Source of the DNA: Tillandsia leiboldiana | Lineage: Eukaryota > Streptophyta > Magnoliopsida > Poales > Bromeliaceae | Length of the DNA stretch: 64,000 nt | NCBI GenBank assembly: GCA_029204045.2 | Contig: CM055077.1 | Location: 12,724,584-12,788,583 of the forward strand | Reading direction: 5' to 3' | Part shown: piece by piece, positions 1 through 8,603 of the stretch | How the letters are laid out: each line of letters opens with the position of its first letter | Position numbering within the stretch: the stretch's first letter is position 1 | Translations under genes and position numbers: made by a program | Notes under the pieces: generated by a model | Told to the model about the DNA's origin: nothing | The model's input: only the letters and a program-made list of their open reading frames with translations | Database searches by the model: none

Positions 1-204
1 GAGTCCGCACGCAAAACGGAGTCCGCACGCAAAACGGAGCACGCCGCCGGAGTCCGCATGCAAAATGGAGCATGGTGCCGGAATTCGCACGCAAAACGAA
101 GCAAGGTGCCGGAATCCGCACGCAAAACGAAGCACGCTGCCGGAGTCTGCACGCAAAACGGAGCACGCTGCCGGAGTCCGCACGCAAAACGGTGCAGTAA
201 AACA
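1..204. repeat. 31-bp minisatellite inside LTR K
   Basis: The word GAGTCCGCA and its variants recur at 19, 50, 81, 112, 143 and 174, a strict 31-bp period. The unit runs GGAGTCCGCACGCAAAAC followed by GGAGCACGCTGCC. The first copy, at 1, is spaced 18 bp, so the array is rearranged there or continues to the left. Copies differ by a few substitutions. Confidence 0.9.
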
Positions 205-859
205 CGGTCCCTAACACGCATAAGAGCAAGGGGTCAAATCCAAAGTCCAAAAGGATGCCTCAAAACTGTGCCAAAAATACCGCAAAATCAACACGCGGGA
301 CCTACCTCGACAGCGTCGCGCCGCCCAACCGGCCTATTGGAACACCTCGCGCGCTCCGCGAGGTCCACGGCGCACCGCCGCACCCCACGAAATCCCCTCC
401 CTCACTCCCTCTTGGTGCTCGGTTGGAGAAGAAAGGGAAGAACAGAGGAGAAATGGTGCTCGGGTGGAGAAGAAAGAAAAGAAGAAAAAGAGAAGGAGAA
501 GGAGGAGAAGGGGTGGTCCATTGGACCCACCCCACGGTTCTCCCCAATGGGGAACCGCCAAGTGGCGGTCCACCACAAGGGGCGCGCGCACCAAGACCAG
601 GCGCGCGCCCCCCCGCCACGCGGCGCGCGCCCCCCCGCCACACGGGCGCGCATTACACCGCGCCACACAGGCGCGGGACACCCCGCGCGCCACACGGGCG
701 CGCGCCCCCCGCGCCCGCGCGGGCGCAAATAGGGGCCTGCCACGTGGCGGTCCCCGCGCTGACCCGCGCAGGCAGGCGCGTTTTCCCAACGCGCCAGCTG
801 CGCCGCCCTCGCGCAGAACGCCCCACGCCGCACCTCGGGATCCGCGCACACACCTCGAA

Positions 860-1728
860 AAACGCGCGCATCATCCGGGCTCCAAAAAAAGCAAGTAAAT
901 AGTCCATTTTCAACGATTTCGCGCGCTGAATCCAAATCCGAAGTCCGATTTGCCAAATTCCAACTCTAAACAATTGCCGAAGGCATCCGAAGAGGTGATC
1001 TTTTATCCAAACTTCGCCCTGAGTCCAATTTTGACATCTGTGTCGCGCGAAACCACTTCTAAACACTCGACGGGTCCTCCAATTCCCACGTGATCCCTTT
1101 TTAAGCCCGAAATCCATCACTTGTGTCCAAATTGCGCACAAACACCACCGAGACACCACACAGGCCACCCAAAAGCTGCCAAACAACTAGCAAACCCAAC
1201 ACGGGGATCTGGGTCCTCACAACATGTCCCAAGGCAAACTAACAGGAAAATGACACGTGGCAAGACGCTCCCGTGCACCGCGCGCCTGCCCGCGCCCACT
1301 CCGGCGCCTGCCCGCGCCCGCTCCGCCGCTGCCGGCCAGCTGCCGGAACAGTGCCAAGTGCCTCGAAATCCGTGTGCGGCGTCCGTGCTCCGAAAAATAC
1401 GAATAAGCAGTCCATTTTCATCATTTTCGCGCGCTAGATTCAAATCTGCTATCCGTTTTGCCAAATTCCATTTCTAAAAATTGCCGAAGGCATCCGGAAA
1501 AGTGTTCTTTTGTCCAAACTTCGCACTGAGTCCAATTTTGATATTCGTTTCACGCGAAACCACTTCTAAACATCCGGCAGGGTCAATCGATTACCCAAGT
1601 AATCCATTTAACACCTGGAGTCCATCATTTATGTCTAATTGGTGCACCAACACCGCCGACATGCCACATAGGCCTCCCGAAGCTGCTGGTCACACTGTAG
1701 ATGCCCTGCAGAGATCCGGGTCACCACA
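860..1728. repeat. Imperfect direct duplication inside LTR K
   Basis: About 860-1225 and 1375-1728 carry the same ordered blocks: an AGTCCATTTTCA box, CGCGCGCT, GCCAAATTCCA, TTGCCGAAGGCATCCG, CCAAACTTCGC, GAGTCCAATTTTGA, GCGAAACCACTTCTAAACA and a terminal GGGTC-CACAA. The copies are clearly diverged by eye (many substitutions and short indels). The outer copy forms the LTR end, so the U3 terminus appears to have been duplicated inside this LTR. Confidence 0.75.
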
Positions 1729-3402
1729 ACAATGTTCAAAAGTTTTACTAGGAACTACATAGCAATTATTTTGAGACCTAACCCCTTTCAAAAAGAATGA
1801 TTGGTTTACATCAGTTACAAGACATTCTATCGTAGAAAAACTAACTGAAAAACCATCATCACACAATTGACTAATGCTTATGAGATTAGTCTTGAGGCCC
1901 TCAACATATAAAATAATTTTCAAAACTGGGCCGTTTGGAATAGTGATTATTCCTTTTCCAACTATTTTTGAAGATCGTCCATCTCCGAAAACAACAAGTC
2001 CTCCGGAGGTTTTCTCAGACGATTTAAAATAGTTTTTATCTCTGGTTATGTGCCGTGAGCAACCACTATCCAAATACCAAGTCGTATTGTCATATGCATG
2101 TAGTGATGTGTGAATGACAAGACAAGGGTAGATTTCACCTTTGCGCACCCAAACCTTACGAGTATTGGAATACGTCGGCAATGATCATGAAGTAGAGCTC
2201 CTTGGTGAACGCGTCTTGTTCTGTTGATCACTTTTCTTTGATTTCCACATTGATGTTGTCTTGGGGGGACATGCTACCATTATTCTTAATCTTTGATTGA
2301 TTTTCTTTGGATTTCCGGTTGGTTCTCTTGATGGTAGTCTGTGCATGATTCGCTTGATGTGAACGTTTTGCTCCATGTATGCAATTTGGTCTTGTGTGCC
2401 CTGTTTTACCATAATTGTGAAATACCTTATATGACTTTGAATTCCCTCGAGATGTAGAAGGTTTGTCATCAATGAAAAAACGGATTTCTGTCGGAGGAGG
2501 AGATGAGACCGACTAAGGCACAAAATTCATACCACTCGAACTTGGATCCTCGCCAGTTCGATCGTATCCAAGGCCCAAACGATTCGTTTGACCAAGACCA
2601 AGCAACTTGTCCAACTTGCTCCTTCCTGATGAAAATCTCTTCAAATCTTCTTTAAGTTGGAATATGGTTTTCGTCATTTCCAAATTTGCTTTCCGAGCCT
2701 CGGAGTAGAGCTTCAAGAAGTAGTTTGCTTTATCCACCAACTTTATATGTTCCTTCTCGAACTGCTCGTTCTTCTCTTGAAGGGAAGTGTTTATCTTGAT
2801 CAATTGTCCCTTTCCTCTTCAATAGCTTTTGAGAGAGAAGTTGGCTTGTTGGATTGTTTTTCAAGATCCCACAACTTTCTTCTCAAATTCTTGTTATGCT
2901 TTGCCAATTTCTTTGAATCCTTTAGCAATTTATGGTAGGTAAGAGCAAAATCTTCACCTTCGGAATCGCTCGGTTCATCATCTGATGCAGTTTTTTCATT
3001 CATGGAGGAGACGGATAACGAACCGGAGGTCCATGAAAAACACATGAAAGGTGAAGTCGTGGACGCAAGAAGTGTCGTTGCGTGTGTATCCTCATCACTA
3101 GAAGACGACTCGTCGGAGGAGGAAGAGTCATCCCATGTGACGGCTTGCATAGCCTTTTTCTTTAACGGATTCTTGTTGGGACACTCCGTTGAGATATGAC
3201 GAAAGCCTCTGCATTTGAAGCACTGGGTTTGTCCCTCGGTGTTCTTCTTTTCCTTTGAAAAACCCTCTTTCTTTCTTGATTTTGAACCTGAAAATTCTTT
3301 GCCTTTCTTGGACTTAAAAAAGGATGATGATTTACTTGAATTACCCCTTCTAAAGTTTCGGCGAAATTTTATTGTCAAGAGTGCAAGTTGTTTCTTGAAT
3401 TC
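1729..3402 (-). pseudogene. gag-pol: Sirevirus C gag-protease fragment (left of nested insertion B)
   Basis: Decayed Ty1/copia polyprotein on the minus strand, read in successive frames 3402-2800, 2803-2513, 2523-2185 and 2181-1735. It starts exactly where the C gag at 26465 stops: the reading frame passes through the AATTC target site (…MEEF, then KKQLALLT…), as in the homologous B protein. Visible are the basic FRRNFRRG stretch, a CX2CX4HX4C zinc knuckle (CFKCRGFRHISTEC, about 3205-3160), a serine/acid-rich coiled-coil region, and the aspartic protease motif YLDSGCSRH (about 2070-2045), followed by the pre-integrase region. It is cut at about 1734 by LTR K. Several frameshifts make it non-functional. 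Confidence 0.88.
3398..3402. repeat. Target-site duplication AATTC of element B
   Basis: AATTC directly precedes the TGTTGGG end of the LTR. The same five bases follow the other outer end of B at 26465-26469, and at 15105-15109 in the duplicated contig end. A perfect 5-bp match joined to TG…CA ends defines B as a single insertion into the gag of C. Confidence 0.95.
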
Positions 3403-3700
3403 TGTTGGGTCGTATATAACACGGATCTAAATAGGGGAAGAAACACCTAGAGGGGGGTGAATAGGTGTAAACGTATAAACACTCCAAAAATCGTTGCGAT
3501 AAAACCCAATGCGGAAAATAAAATAACACGCAAGATTTTTACGTGGAAAACTCCATCACCGGAGTAAAAAACCACGGGACCGATAACACGGCAGAAATCC
3601 ACTAGAATTAAAACACGTACAAGGTGATTTACCGTACACACTTACGACTCAACCTTTTCCATACGCTCCTAGAGGATCTTCTCCGCTCGCTCCGACGCTT

Positions 3701-3878
3701 CTCGAATCCACGATCTGCGCCCAACGCCGAATCCACGGCGTCCAACGTCGAATCCACGACGTCCGACCGAATCCACGGTCTTCACCCAATAGCACCGTTC
3801 GAATCCACGAACGTGCCTCGCTCCGAATCCACGAGAGCGATTGAACCTTGAATCCACAAGGACACGCGAATCCACGCG
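3701..3878 (-). promoter_or_regulatory. Array of eight hairpins with a constant AATCCA loop
   Basis: Around each GAATCCAC word the flanks are inverted repeats. Plus-strand coordinates: ACGCCG/CGGCGT (3724-3741), ACGTCG/CGACGT (3745-3762), GACCG/CGGTC (3765-3780), CGTTCG/CGAACG (3796-3813), CGCTCCG/CGAGAGCG with one bulge (3819-3839), CCTTG/CAAGG (3846-3861), CGCG/CGCG (3865-3878), plus a weak one near 3702-3712. Stems differ while the six-base loop AATCCA (sense UGGAUU) is fixed. The array lies about 250-430 nt downstream of the TATA box, so it should be in the RNA leader. Its function is unknown to me. Identical array at 25450-25604. Confidence 0.85.
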
Positions 3879-4154
3879 CCGATTTTTGGGGAAAATCGTT
3901 GTTTTTGGGTGGTGATGATCCGCCGAATACTTAGATCAAAGATAGATCGGAAATACCATCTAAGTATTCATTAGTTTGATTCAACTCAAGATGTGAGTAT
4001 GAAAACCTAGAATCAAACTAATCAATATAGATGAAGAAACATAGAGTATTCTCTAATGATTTCCTTTCTTCTCTATATGTGGATCTATAGCCGTATAAGA
4101 TGATACAAGAAAATGACGGCTATATGGATTCACCCTAGAAAGAAAGACATAGGG

Positions 4155-4166
4155 TGTATTTATAGG
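4155..4166 (-). promoter_or_regulatory. TATA box of the B LTR
   Basis: The sense sequence CCTATAAATACA lies about 65 nt downstream of the palindrome cluster. Transcription would be expected to start about 30 nt further, near 4130-4125. The same box is at 25881-25892 in the 5' LTR. Confidence 0.75.
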
Positions 4167-4228
4167 TTAGAAACCCTAGGAAGGAGATAAGAATCAAAAA
4201 CCAACCATTTCTGGATATTTACGGACGG

Positions 4229-4512
4229 CGATCCGGATCGTGATAACTAGGATCCGGATCGTCATAACAAAACAGCCAATTCCAGAAAAACGAAGGTTCG
4301 GGATCCGGATCATGTGACTACGATCCGGATCGTTCATACAGTTCACCAAACATCAACGTTCGGGATCCGGATTGCGAAGCAAGATCCGGATCGATCAAGG
4401 TAGATGGTAAACTCAACGTTCGGGATCCGGATCAAGAGACTGCGATCCGGATTGCGACGATGTATGAACGAACCACCTTCGGGATCCGGATCGAACAACC
4501 TGATCCGGATCC
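4229..4512. promoter_or_regulatory. Five tandem pairs of ATCCGGAT palindromes (U3)
   Basis: Ten TCCGGA-centred palindromes near 4231, 4251, 4302, 4322, 4364, 4383, 4424, 4443, 4483 and 4502. They form five pairs about 20 bp apart, with the pairs repeating about every 60-70 bp. Most pairs begin with the word GTTCGGGATCCGGAT. The cluster lies just upstream of the TATA box, where LTR enhancers normally sit. Sirevirus LTRs are known, as I recall, to carry clustered palindromes around a CCGGAC core; this is a variant of that. Confidence 0.8.
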
Positions 4513-4738
4513 TGAACATGTCCCAAGTCCAGTTTTTGATTTTTATGCAATGAAAGATTCTTCCAAGTGTTTCTACACTACAAGAAGTATTCGGATCACA
4601 CAAATTCTTTAGTTAAACATACCTGATCCTTTTGAATTCTTCTTACTTGAGATTGAGTTAAATGATCCAACTTTCTTCACCTTCAATCTTCAAGACTTGA
4701 GACTTTCACGAAACTACGCCAACTCAAATTCCGTAACA

Positions 4739-4752
4739 ATCTCCCCCTTTGG
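4739..4752 (-). promoter_or_regulatory. Polypurine tract of B next to the 3' LTR
   Basis: Sense AAAGGGGGAGAT directly abuts the TGTTACGG start of the 3' LTR. This is the usual plus-strand primer site for LTR-retrotransposon reverse transcription and fixes the element's orientation as minus. Confidence 0.9.
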
Positions 4753-5609
4753 CGGTTTCGTGACAAAACATAGATCCACTAAAGAAAATTCAAAAAGATA
4801 TTTTTGTTGCTATCACCATACAACAAAAATTTACAATGGAGATCCAAAATACAATACATGAGTTAAACTCCTGAAACAGACTCTAGACTTAGACATCTGT
4901 ACTCTCTGCAAAAAGAAATCATTCTTGACAAAAGAAATCGTTAGATACCTCAAGAATTTTGTATCATTCAAAAAACACAAACAGAGATGAAGTTTAAACT
5001 CATTTATACTTACCATGACATTTATATTCAGATATGTAAACTGATCATAGTTAAATAAACACCAACATATCCCTTTTTCACGTAAAAACCAAATGTCATG
5101 AACATGTTTGTGACAAACTAATATATATATATAGATATGTAATTGATCAGAGTTAAGAACCAACATATCTTCTATGCAATCAAAAACCAAGTGTCACAAA
5201 CTTGTTAGTGAACATCAACTTGTTAGTTATATTACATGCCCAAATAGTTAGCAAAAAGTTAGTCGAGGCATGCATTCATATAGCTGAAAAACCTCAAGTT
5301 GAAGTTGAGATCATACTTACCTTGATGTATACAAAATCTTCATCATCAAGATTTTCACAATCAAGATTTTCAAGTTCCCTTACCTTGATGTCCATGCACA
5401 TCATCATCATTGTTCAAAGTTCTCAACAACTCTCTCCCCCTTTTTGTCACAAAATTAGCCAAAAACACAAAAATTTAAGGAGAGTTAAAGATTTCAAAAA
5501 TTGTTCCGAAAAATAAGAACTAGAACTAAAAGTAAGTCCTAAAAGCTGAACTAAAGTCTAAAAAGATAAAATCCTGCACAAATTTGCACAAAAATTGTTA
5601 AAGCACAAA
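4753..5609 (-). other. Non-coding 3' region of B between env-like ORF and polypurine tract
   Basis: AT-rich sequence with no convincing ORF; the 119-codon minus reading at 4831-5190 has no family features. A short dinucleotide run (TATATATATATA, about 5120-5131) and CATCATCATC words are present. A second polypurine-like tract lies at 5431-5452. Confidence 0.7.
5431..5452 (-). promoter_or_regulatory. Second polypurine-tract-like site
   Basis: Sense GTGACAAAAAGGGGGAGAG repeats the layout of the terminal tract (a GTGAC/GTCAC word, an A run, then GGGGGAGA). A third, weaker one (GAGGGGGAGTCA) lies at about 8249-8262. Extra polypurine tracts upstream of the 3' LTR are, as I recall, a described trait of Sireviruses. 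Confidence 0.6.
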
Positions 5610-6965
5610 TTAGTCATCCGAGTCTGAGTCCTCAGACGCACTATATCCCATCTTAGTGAACATGTTCTTGATCAATTTCCTCATTGAATTTACTTTCTTG
5701 GTCAATGTAATTTGGGATGCCGTTATGATCTTGAGTTCTTCAGACATTCGCCTTTGTTCTGATGCTTGTTGAGACGGTGAGGCCGAGGTGCCGACACAAG
5801 GTTTCTTTCCAGTGGAATGTGTCGGAGTAACATGTGGTAATTTGTGAAGTGACTTCACAATCGTTGACTCATCTATCATCCCCCAACAGTGTTGATAAGA
5901 TGTCGAGCTTATATCAATGTCAAACTTTTGTAAGATCCTCATGATGATTAACGGAAACGGAAGTCGCTCAGAAGGATGAGGATGCACAATATATCTTGAC
6001 ATTCTATTCCAAATTATGTAGGGGATATTCATGTTCAATCCTACAGCCTCAGAGGGATGACCTAAGAGATATAGGAACAGCAGTCTCTCCCATCTCACGA
6101 CCTTAGTCTGCATGTTAGGTAGAATGTTGTAACACGTGATGAAATTTAGAAATCGGTATTCCAGTCGAAGATGTTTGGATTTTACACTTTTACCATTAGC
6201 TGAATTCGTTCCTTCCAAACAAATTTTATCTATCACTGTTCGCCACAAGGCATTCGTCAAACTTTTTCCTTTCAAAAAGTTGACCCCCAATGTGTTAGAT
6301 TCCATTCCAAGAACTTCGCCAATTAGCTGCGGAGTGATTTTAAGTTTCATCCCTTGGATAATTGTATAGAAATGCATTGATCCATGTTCTCCTTCTTGAA
6401 GATGTGTTGCATTCGTGTAAAAGGTCCTTACACGATACAAACAATACCCAAGTAGTTCGGGGAATCGGCAGACTTGGATGAGATTAGCTTGCTCAATCAA
6501 GGTTCCAAACTCAGGTGAGTGATTTCGGAGAGCTTCAATGTTGACATGACGTTCACCGATGCATTCACGACGTTCAAACGCTCGAACGCGATCCATGCTG
6601 ACGAACACTCCTTCCACGCGAGGCGGGGAGTCAGGAACTATCGGTGTGTTAAAATCAGCGTCTCGTCGTAGTCCAAAACGTCTAGTTACTCGTTTCCTTT
6701 TCACAGAGATGGTTGGTTTAGTCATAGGCGCTTTTCCTTTGTCCATGGGTGCTTTTCCTTTCGAAGCATCGGACGCCTTTTGTTCAGGCAATGATTCATC
6801 ATCATCTGTCAATGCAGTCCAATCTATCTCGTGACAATCCACCTCTGTATCACTGACCTCGACAAATTCACCTTTTTGTTGTGTTTTCTTAGCTCTCTTT
6901 AATTTGTTTGTGGCCCGAGTGTGCACTATTGTGACCAACAAAAGAATGATCCATGAGAATCCCAT
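5610..6965 (-). CDS. Env-like protein of Sirevirus B
   Basis: Third ORF of the element, downstream of pol, 451 codons from the ATG I prefer (6963-6965). An upstream in-frame ATG at 7019 adds 18 residues, but the homologous ORF in element E also starts with a Met directly before the hydrophobic stretch. With the 469-codon numbering: hydrophobic segment at about 19-35 (FSWIILLLVTIVHT), which could be a signal anchor; basic and acidic patches 36-80; a repeated KGKAPM word near 87-99; NLS-like KRKRVTRR 107-114; a globular middle (about 140-400) resembling the plant 'putative transposon protein' family (VRTFYTN…LIGEVLGM); and a C-terminal coiled-coil-like region (about 425-460) with an acidic tail. 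Sirevirus env-like proteins typically combine a membrane segment and a coiled coil; their function is not established. The ORF is uninterrupted here and broken in the duplicate at 17106-18345. Confidence 0.85.
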   Translation of the reverse strand: MGFSWIILLLVTIVHTRATNKLKRAKKTQQKGEFVEVSDTEVDCHEIDWTALTDDDESLPEQKASDASKGKAPMDKGKAPMTKPTISVKRKRVTRRFGLRRDADFNTPIVPDSPPRVEGVFVSMDRVRAFERRECIGERHVNIEALRNHSPEFGTLIEQANLIQVCRFPELLGYCLYRVRTFYTNATHLQEGEHGSMHFYTIIQGMKLKITPQLIGEVLGMESNTLGVNFLKGKSLTNALWRTVIDKICLEGTNSANGKSVKSKHLRLEYRFLNFITCYNILPNMQTKVVRWERLLFLYLLGHPSEAVGLNMNIPYIIWNRMSRYIVHPHPSERLPFPLIIMRILQKFDIDISSTSYQHCWGMIDESTIVKSLHKLPHVTPTHSTGKKPCVGTSASPSQQASEQRRMSEELKIITASQITLTKKVNSMRKLIKNMFTKMGYSASEDSDSDD

Positions 6966-7019
6966 TGATCCAAATGCTTTGAGAAGATTTAAATCCTGTG
7001 AAGACCAACTCAAGAACAC

Positions 7020-8603
7020 AAAAATTCTTAGTTTTCAAAAATTTGAAAAATTGTACCCAAACAATCATAATCATGTAGAGAAGCCAAGAATCAAATTAGT
7101 TTTGCAAAAGGACTTTTAAAAGTAGATCAATTGCATGAATTTCGAAAAATCCTTATTATATGCCCTAAAACCGAAATTTTAGAAATCGAAGCCTAAAAAT
7201 CCGTTAATCAGGAGAAAACTTTGCATATAATCAAAACTAATCTACCCAGAGTTCTTATTTCAAAAGAAATTTGATCAAAAACCATCCACAAACAAAGTTG
7301 ATCCAAGAAAATCGTGCGTTTGAGGAGGAAAAGAGAAAAACGGTGAAAAACCGAGATTTTGATCAATAAAACTTACTTGGAATTGAAGAACTTTGAGTTT
7401 GAAAGCTTCCAAGGAGGATGAAATCTAGAGAGAAGCGCTCTGGAAACTTTTGAACAAAAGATTGGAGTAAAAGAAATCAAAACCCTTTTGTTCTTTATAA
7501 AAACCTAGCCGCGATCCGGATCCTCCCGAGCTTGCGATCCGGATCGGCTAGCCGCAGTGAGAAAACTGCGTTCGGGATCCGGATCGGCAGGTCCAATCCG
7601 GATCGTCAGCCCGCAGGAGAAAACCTGCGTTCGGGATCCGGATCACCTTGCCCGATCCGGATCGGCCCCAACTTTTTCTTTAGAAAATTTCAGAGAAATT
7701 CAGGAAAATCCAGAAAAAGATTGTAAGCACAAATGTGTATCAACTTTAAACAAAAATCATCGTTTCATACAACAAGAATTAGATTATGCCAAATCTATCA
7801 ATAATATCCAAAAATGAAACGAAAATTTACAAGAATTAAATCCCTTAAAGTTGAACACCTTCAATCACATCTAACTTGATCTTATGAGTAATGCCTTTAT
7901 CAAATCATCAATTCAGTAAAGAAAATGAAATACAAAGATCAATAGATGTTTGAAATCCCAAATATAGTAGATAATATTTCTAGACAATCTGTTGAAGAGA
8001 GTGGCTCTTTGAGCATCTTTCTTTAAGATCCCACCTTATACCAACCTTGAAATTTGACAGAGTCAAGTATTTCAATATGCATTTTACTTAATCAAAAATT
8101 TGAACAACCATGCTTGGTATACATGTGGTAGCTGCACACAATACTCGGACGACCGAGGTGGTAGCTCTTTCCTCCATGTGGTGGTAGTTTTCACACTCCT
8201 CATTGGGATGTAACTCTTTCCACATCTTTTGAGCATTTTACATTATCTTTGACTCCCCCTCAATTGGCTATCAATTATTTAAGATATAAAGTATTCAACC
8301 AAAAATTGATCTCGATTTCATACTCGACTAAACAGTCAAATAAGATAATGACTATACCAAGAGATCATTGAGAGAGAAATTGACTTTGATCACTTTAGAA
8401 GATGATTTAATTAACATAAACGATCATTGCAACAATGAAATATTATGATGGCAAAAGCATAATAAATTTCTAAATGTGTGAACAGATGCAATTAAAGTCA
8501 ATTAAGATCTATGCTCAATTAATGTCCTATGTACAAACATAGATAATGAACAAAACAAAAACAAATACAAAACCTATCCTAAGCAAAGATTTCAAAAAGA
8601 AGA
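7020..8603 (-). other. Non-coding spacer of B between pol and env-like ORF
   Basis: About 1.6 kb without a plausible ORF. It holds the palindrome/TATA block (7490-7665) and a conserved module: 8000-8049 (GTGGCTCTTTGAGCATCTTT, CCCACCTTATACCAACC) and 8108-8235 (three GTGGTAG words, and the hairpin CTCGG-ACGA-CCGAG at 8144-8157). The module is nearly identical in element E (29585-29825), although the flanks there have diverged. Confidence 0.75.
7490..7665 (-). promoter_or_regulatory. U3-like palindromes plus TATA box upstream of env-like ORF
   Basis: Six ATCCGGAT palindromes in three pairs (near 7513/7537, 7577/7596, 7637/7654), each later pair opened by GTTCGGGATCCGGAT as in the LTR. They are followed in sense by a TATA-like TTTTTATAAAG at 7493-7504. 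The arrangement matches the LTR U3 but sits inside the element about 530 nt upstream of the env-like ATG. I infer a candidate internal promoter for the third ORF. Duplicate at about 18885-19042. Confidence 0.6.

Larger units (their letters stand above)
1..1728 (-). mobile_element. Partial GC-rich Ty3/gypsy-type LTR (K)
   Basis: Non-coding LTR sequence running in from the left window edge. Its right end reads GGGTCACCACA, the same terminus as the LTRs of element D (position 44536), and 860-1728 has the same ordered blocks as D and F near that end (CGCGCTGAATCCAAAT, GCCGAAGGC, and a GGGTC-type end). On that basis the element lies on the minus strand and this is the 5' (U3) part of an LTR. It is inserted in Sirevirus C; the likely target-site duplication is ACAAT (1729-1733), but the partner is outside the window. 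The long plus and minus ORFs at 58-956 are products of GC bias and low complexity (proline/arginine/alanine runs) with no recognisable domain. The segment holds a minisatellite, a very GC-rich block (560-830) and an internal duplication. Confidence 0.75.
3403..4738 (-). repeat. 3' LTR of Sirevirus B
   Basis: 1336 bp with TGTT…AACA termini on the plus strand. Sense (minus) order: the U3 part holds five pairs of ATCCGGAT palindromes (4502 down to 4230), then a TATA box (4166-4155), then the R/U5 part with the hairpin array (3878-3701), and the end at 3403. The internal polypurine tract adjoins it at 4739. The other copies are at 13761-15104 (noisy) and 25129-26464. Confidence 0.95.

Noticed and set aside
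58..956. Several overlapping ORFs of 113-224 codons
   Set aside because: They occur in most frames of a GC-rich low-complexity block, are dominated by Arg, Pro and Ala, and lie in LTR sequence; no domain or start context.
3701..3878. CRISPR-like array of GAATCCACG repeats
   Set aside because: The repeat is only 9 bp, spacing is irregular, and the flanks are inverted repeats of each other, giving hairpins. It is inside a plant retrotransposon LTR with no cas genes.
4831..5190. 119-codon minus ORF as a small gene
   Set aside because: AT-rich 3' region of B with a TATATA run; no family features and no counterpart seen elsewhere in the window.
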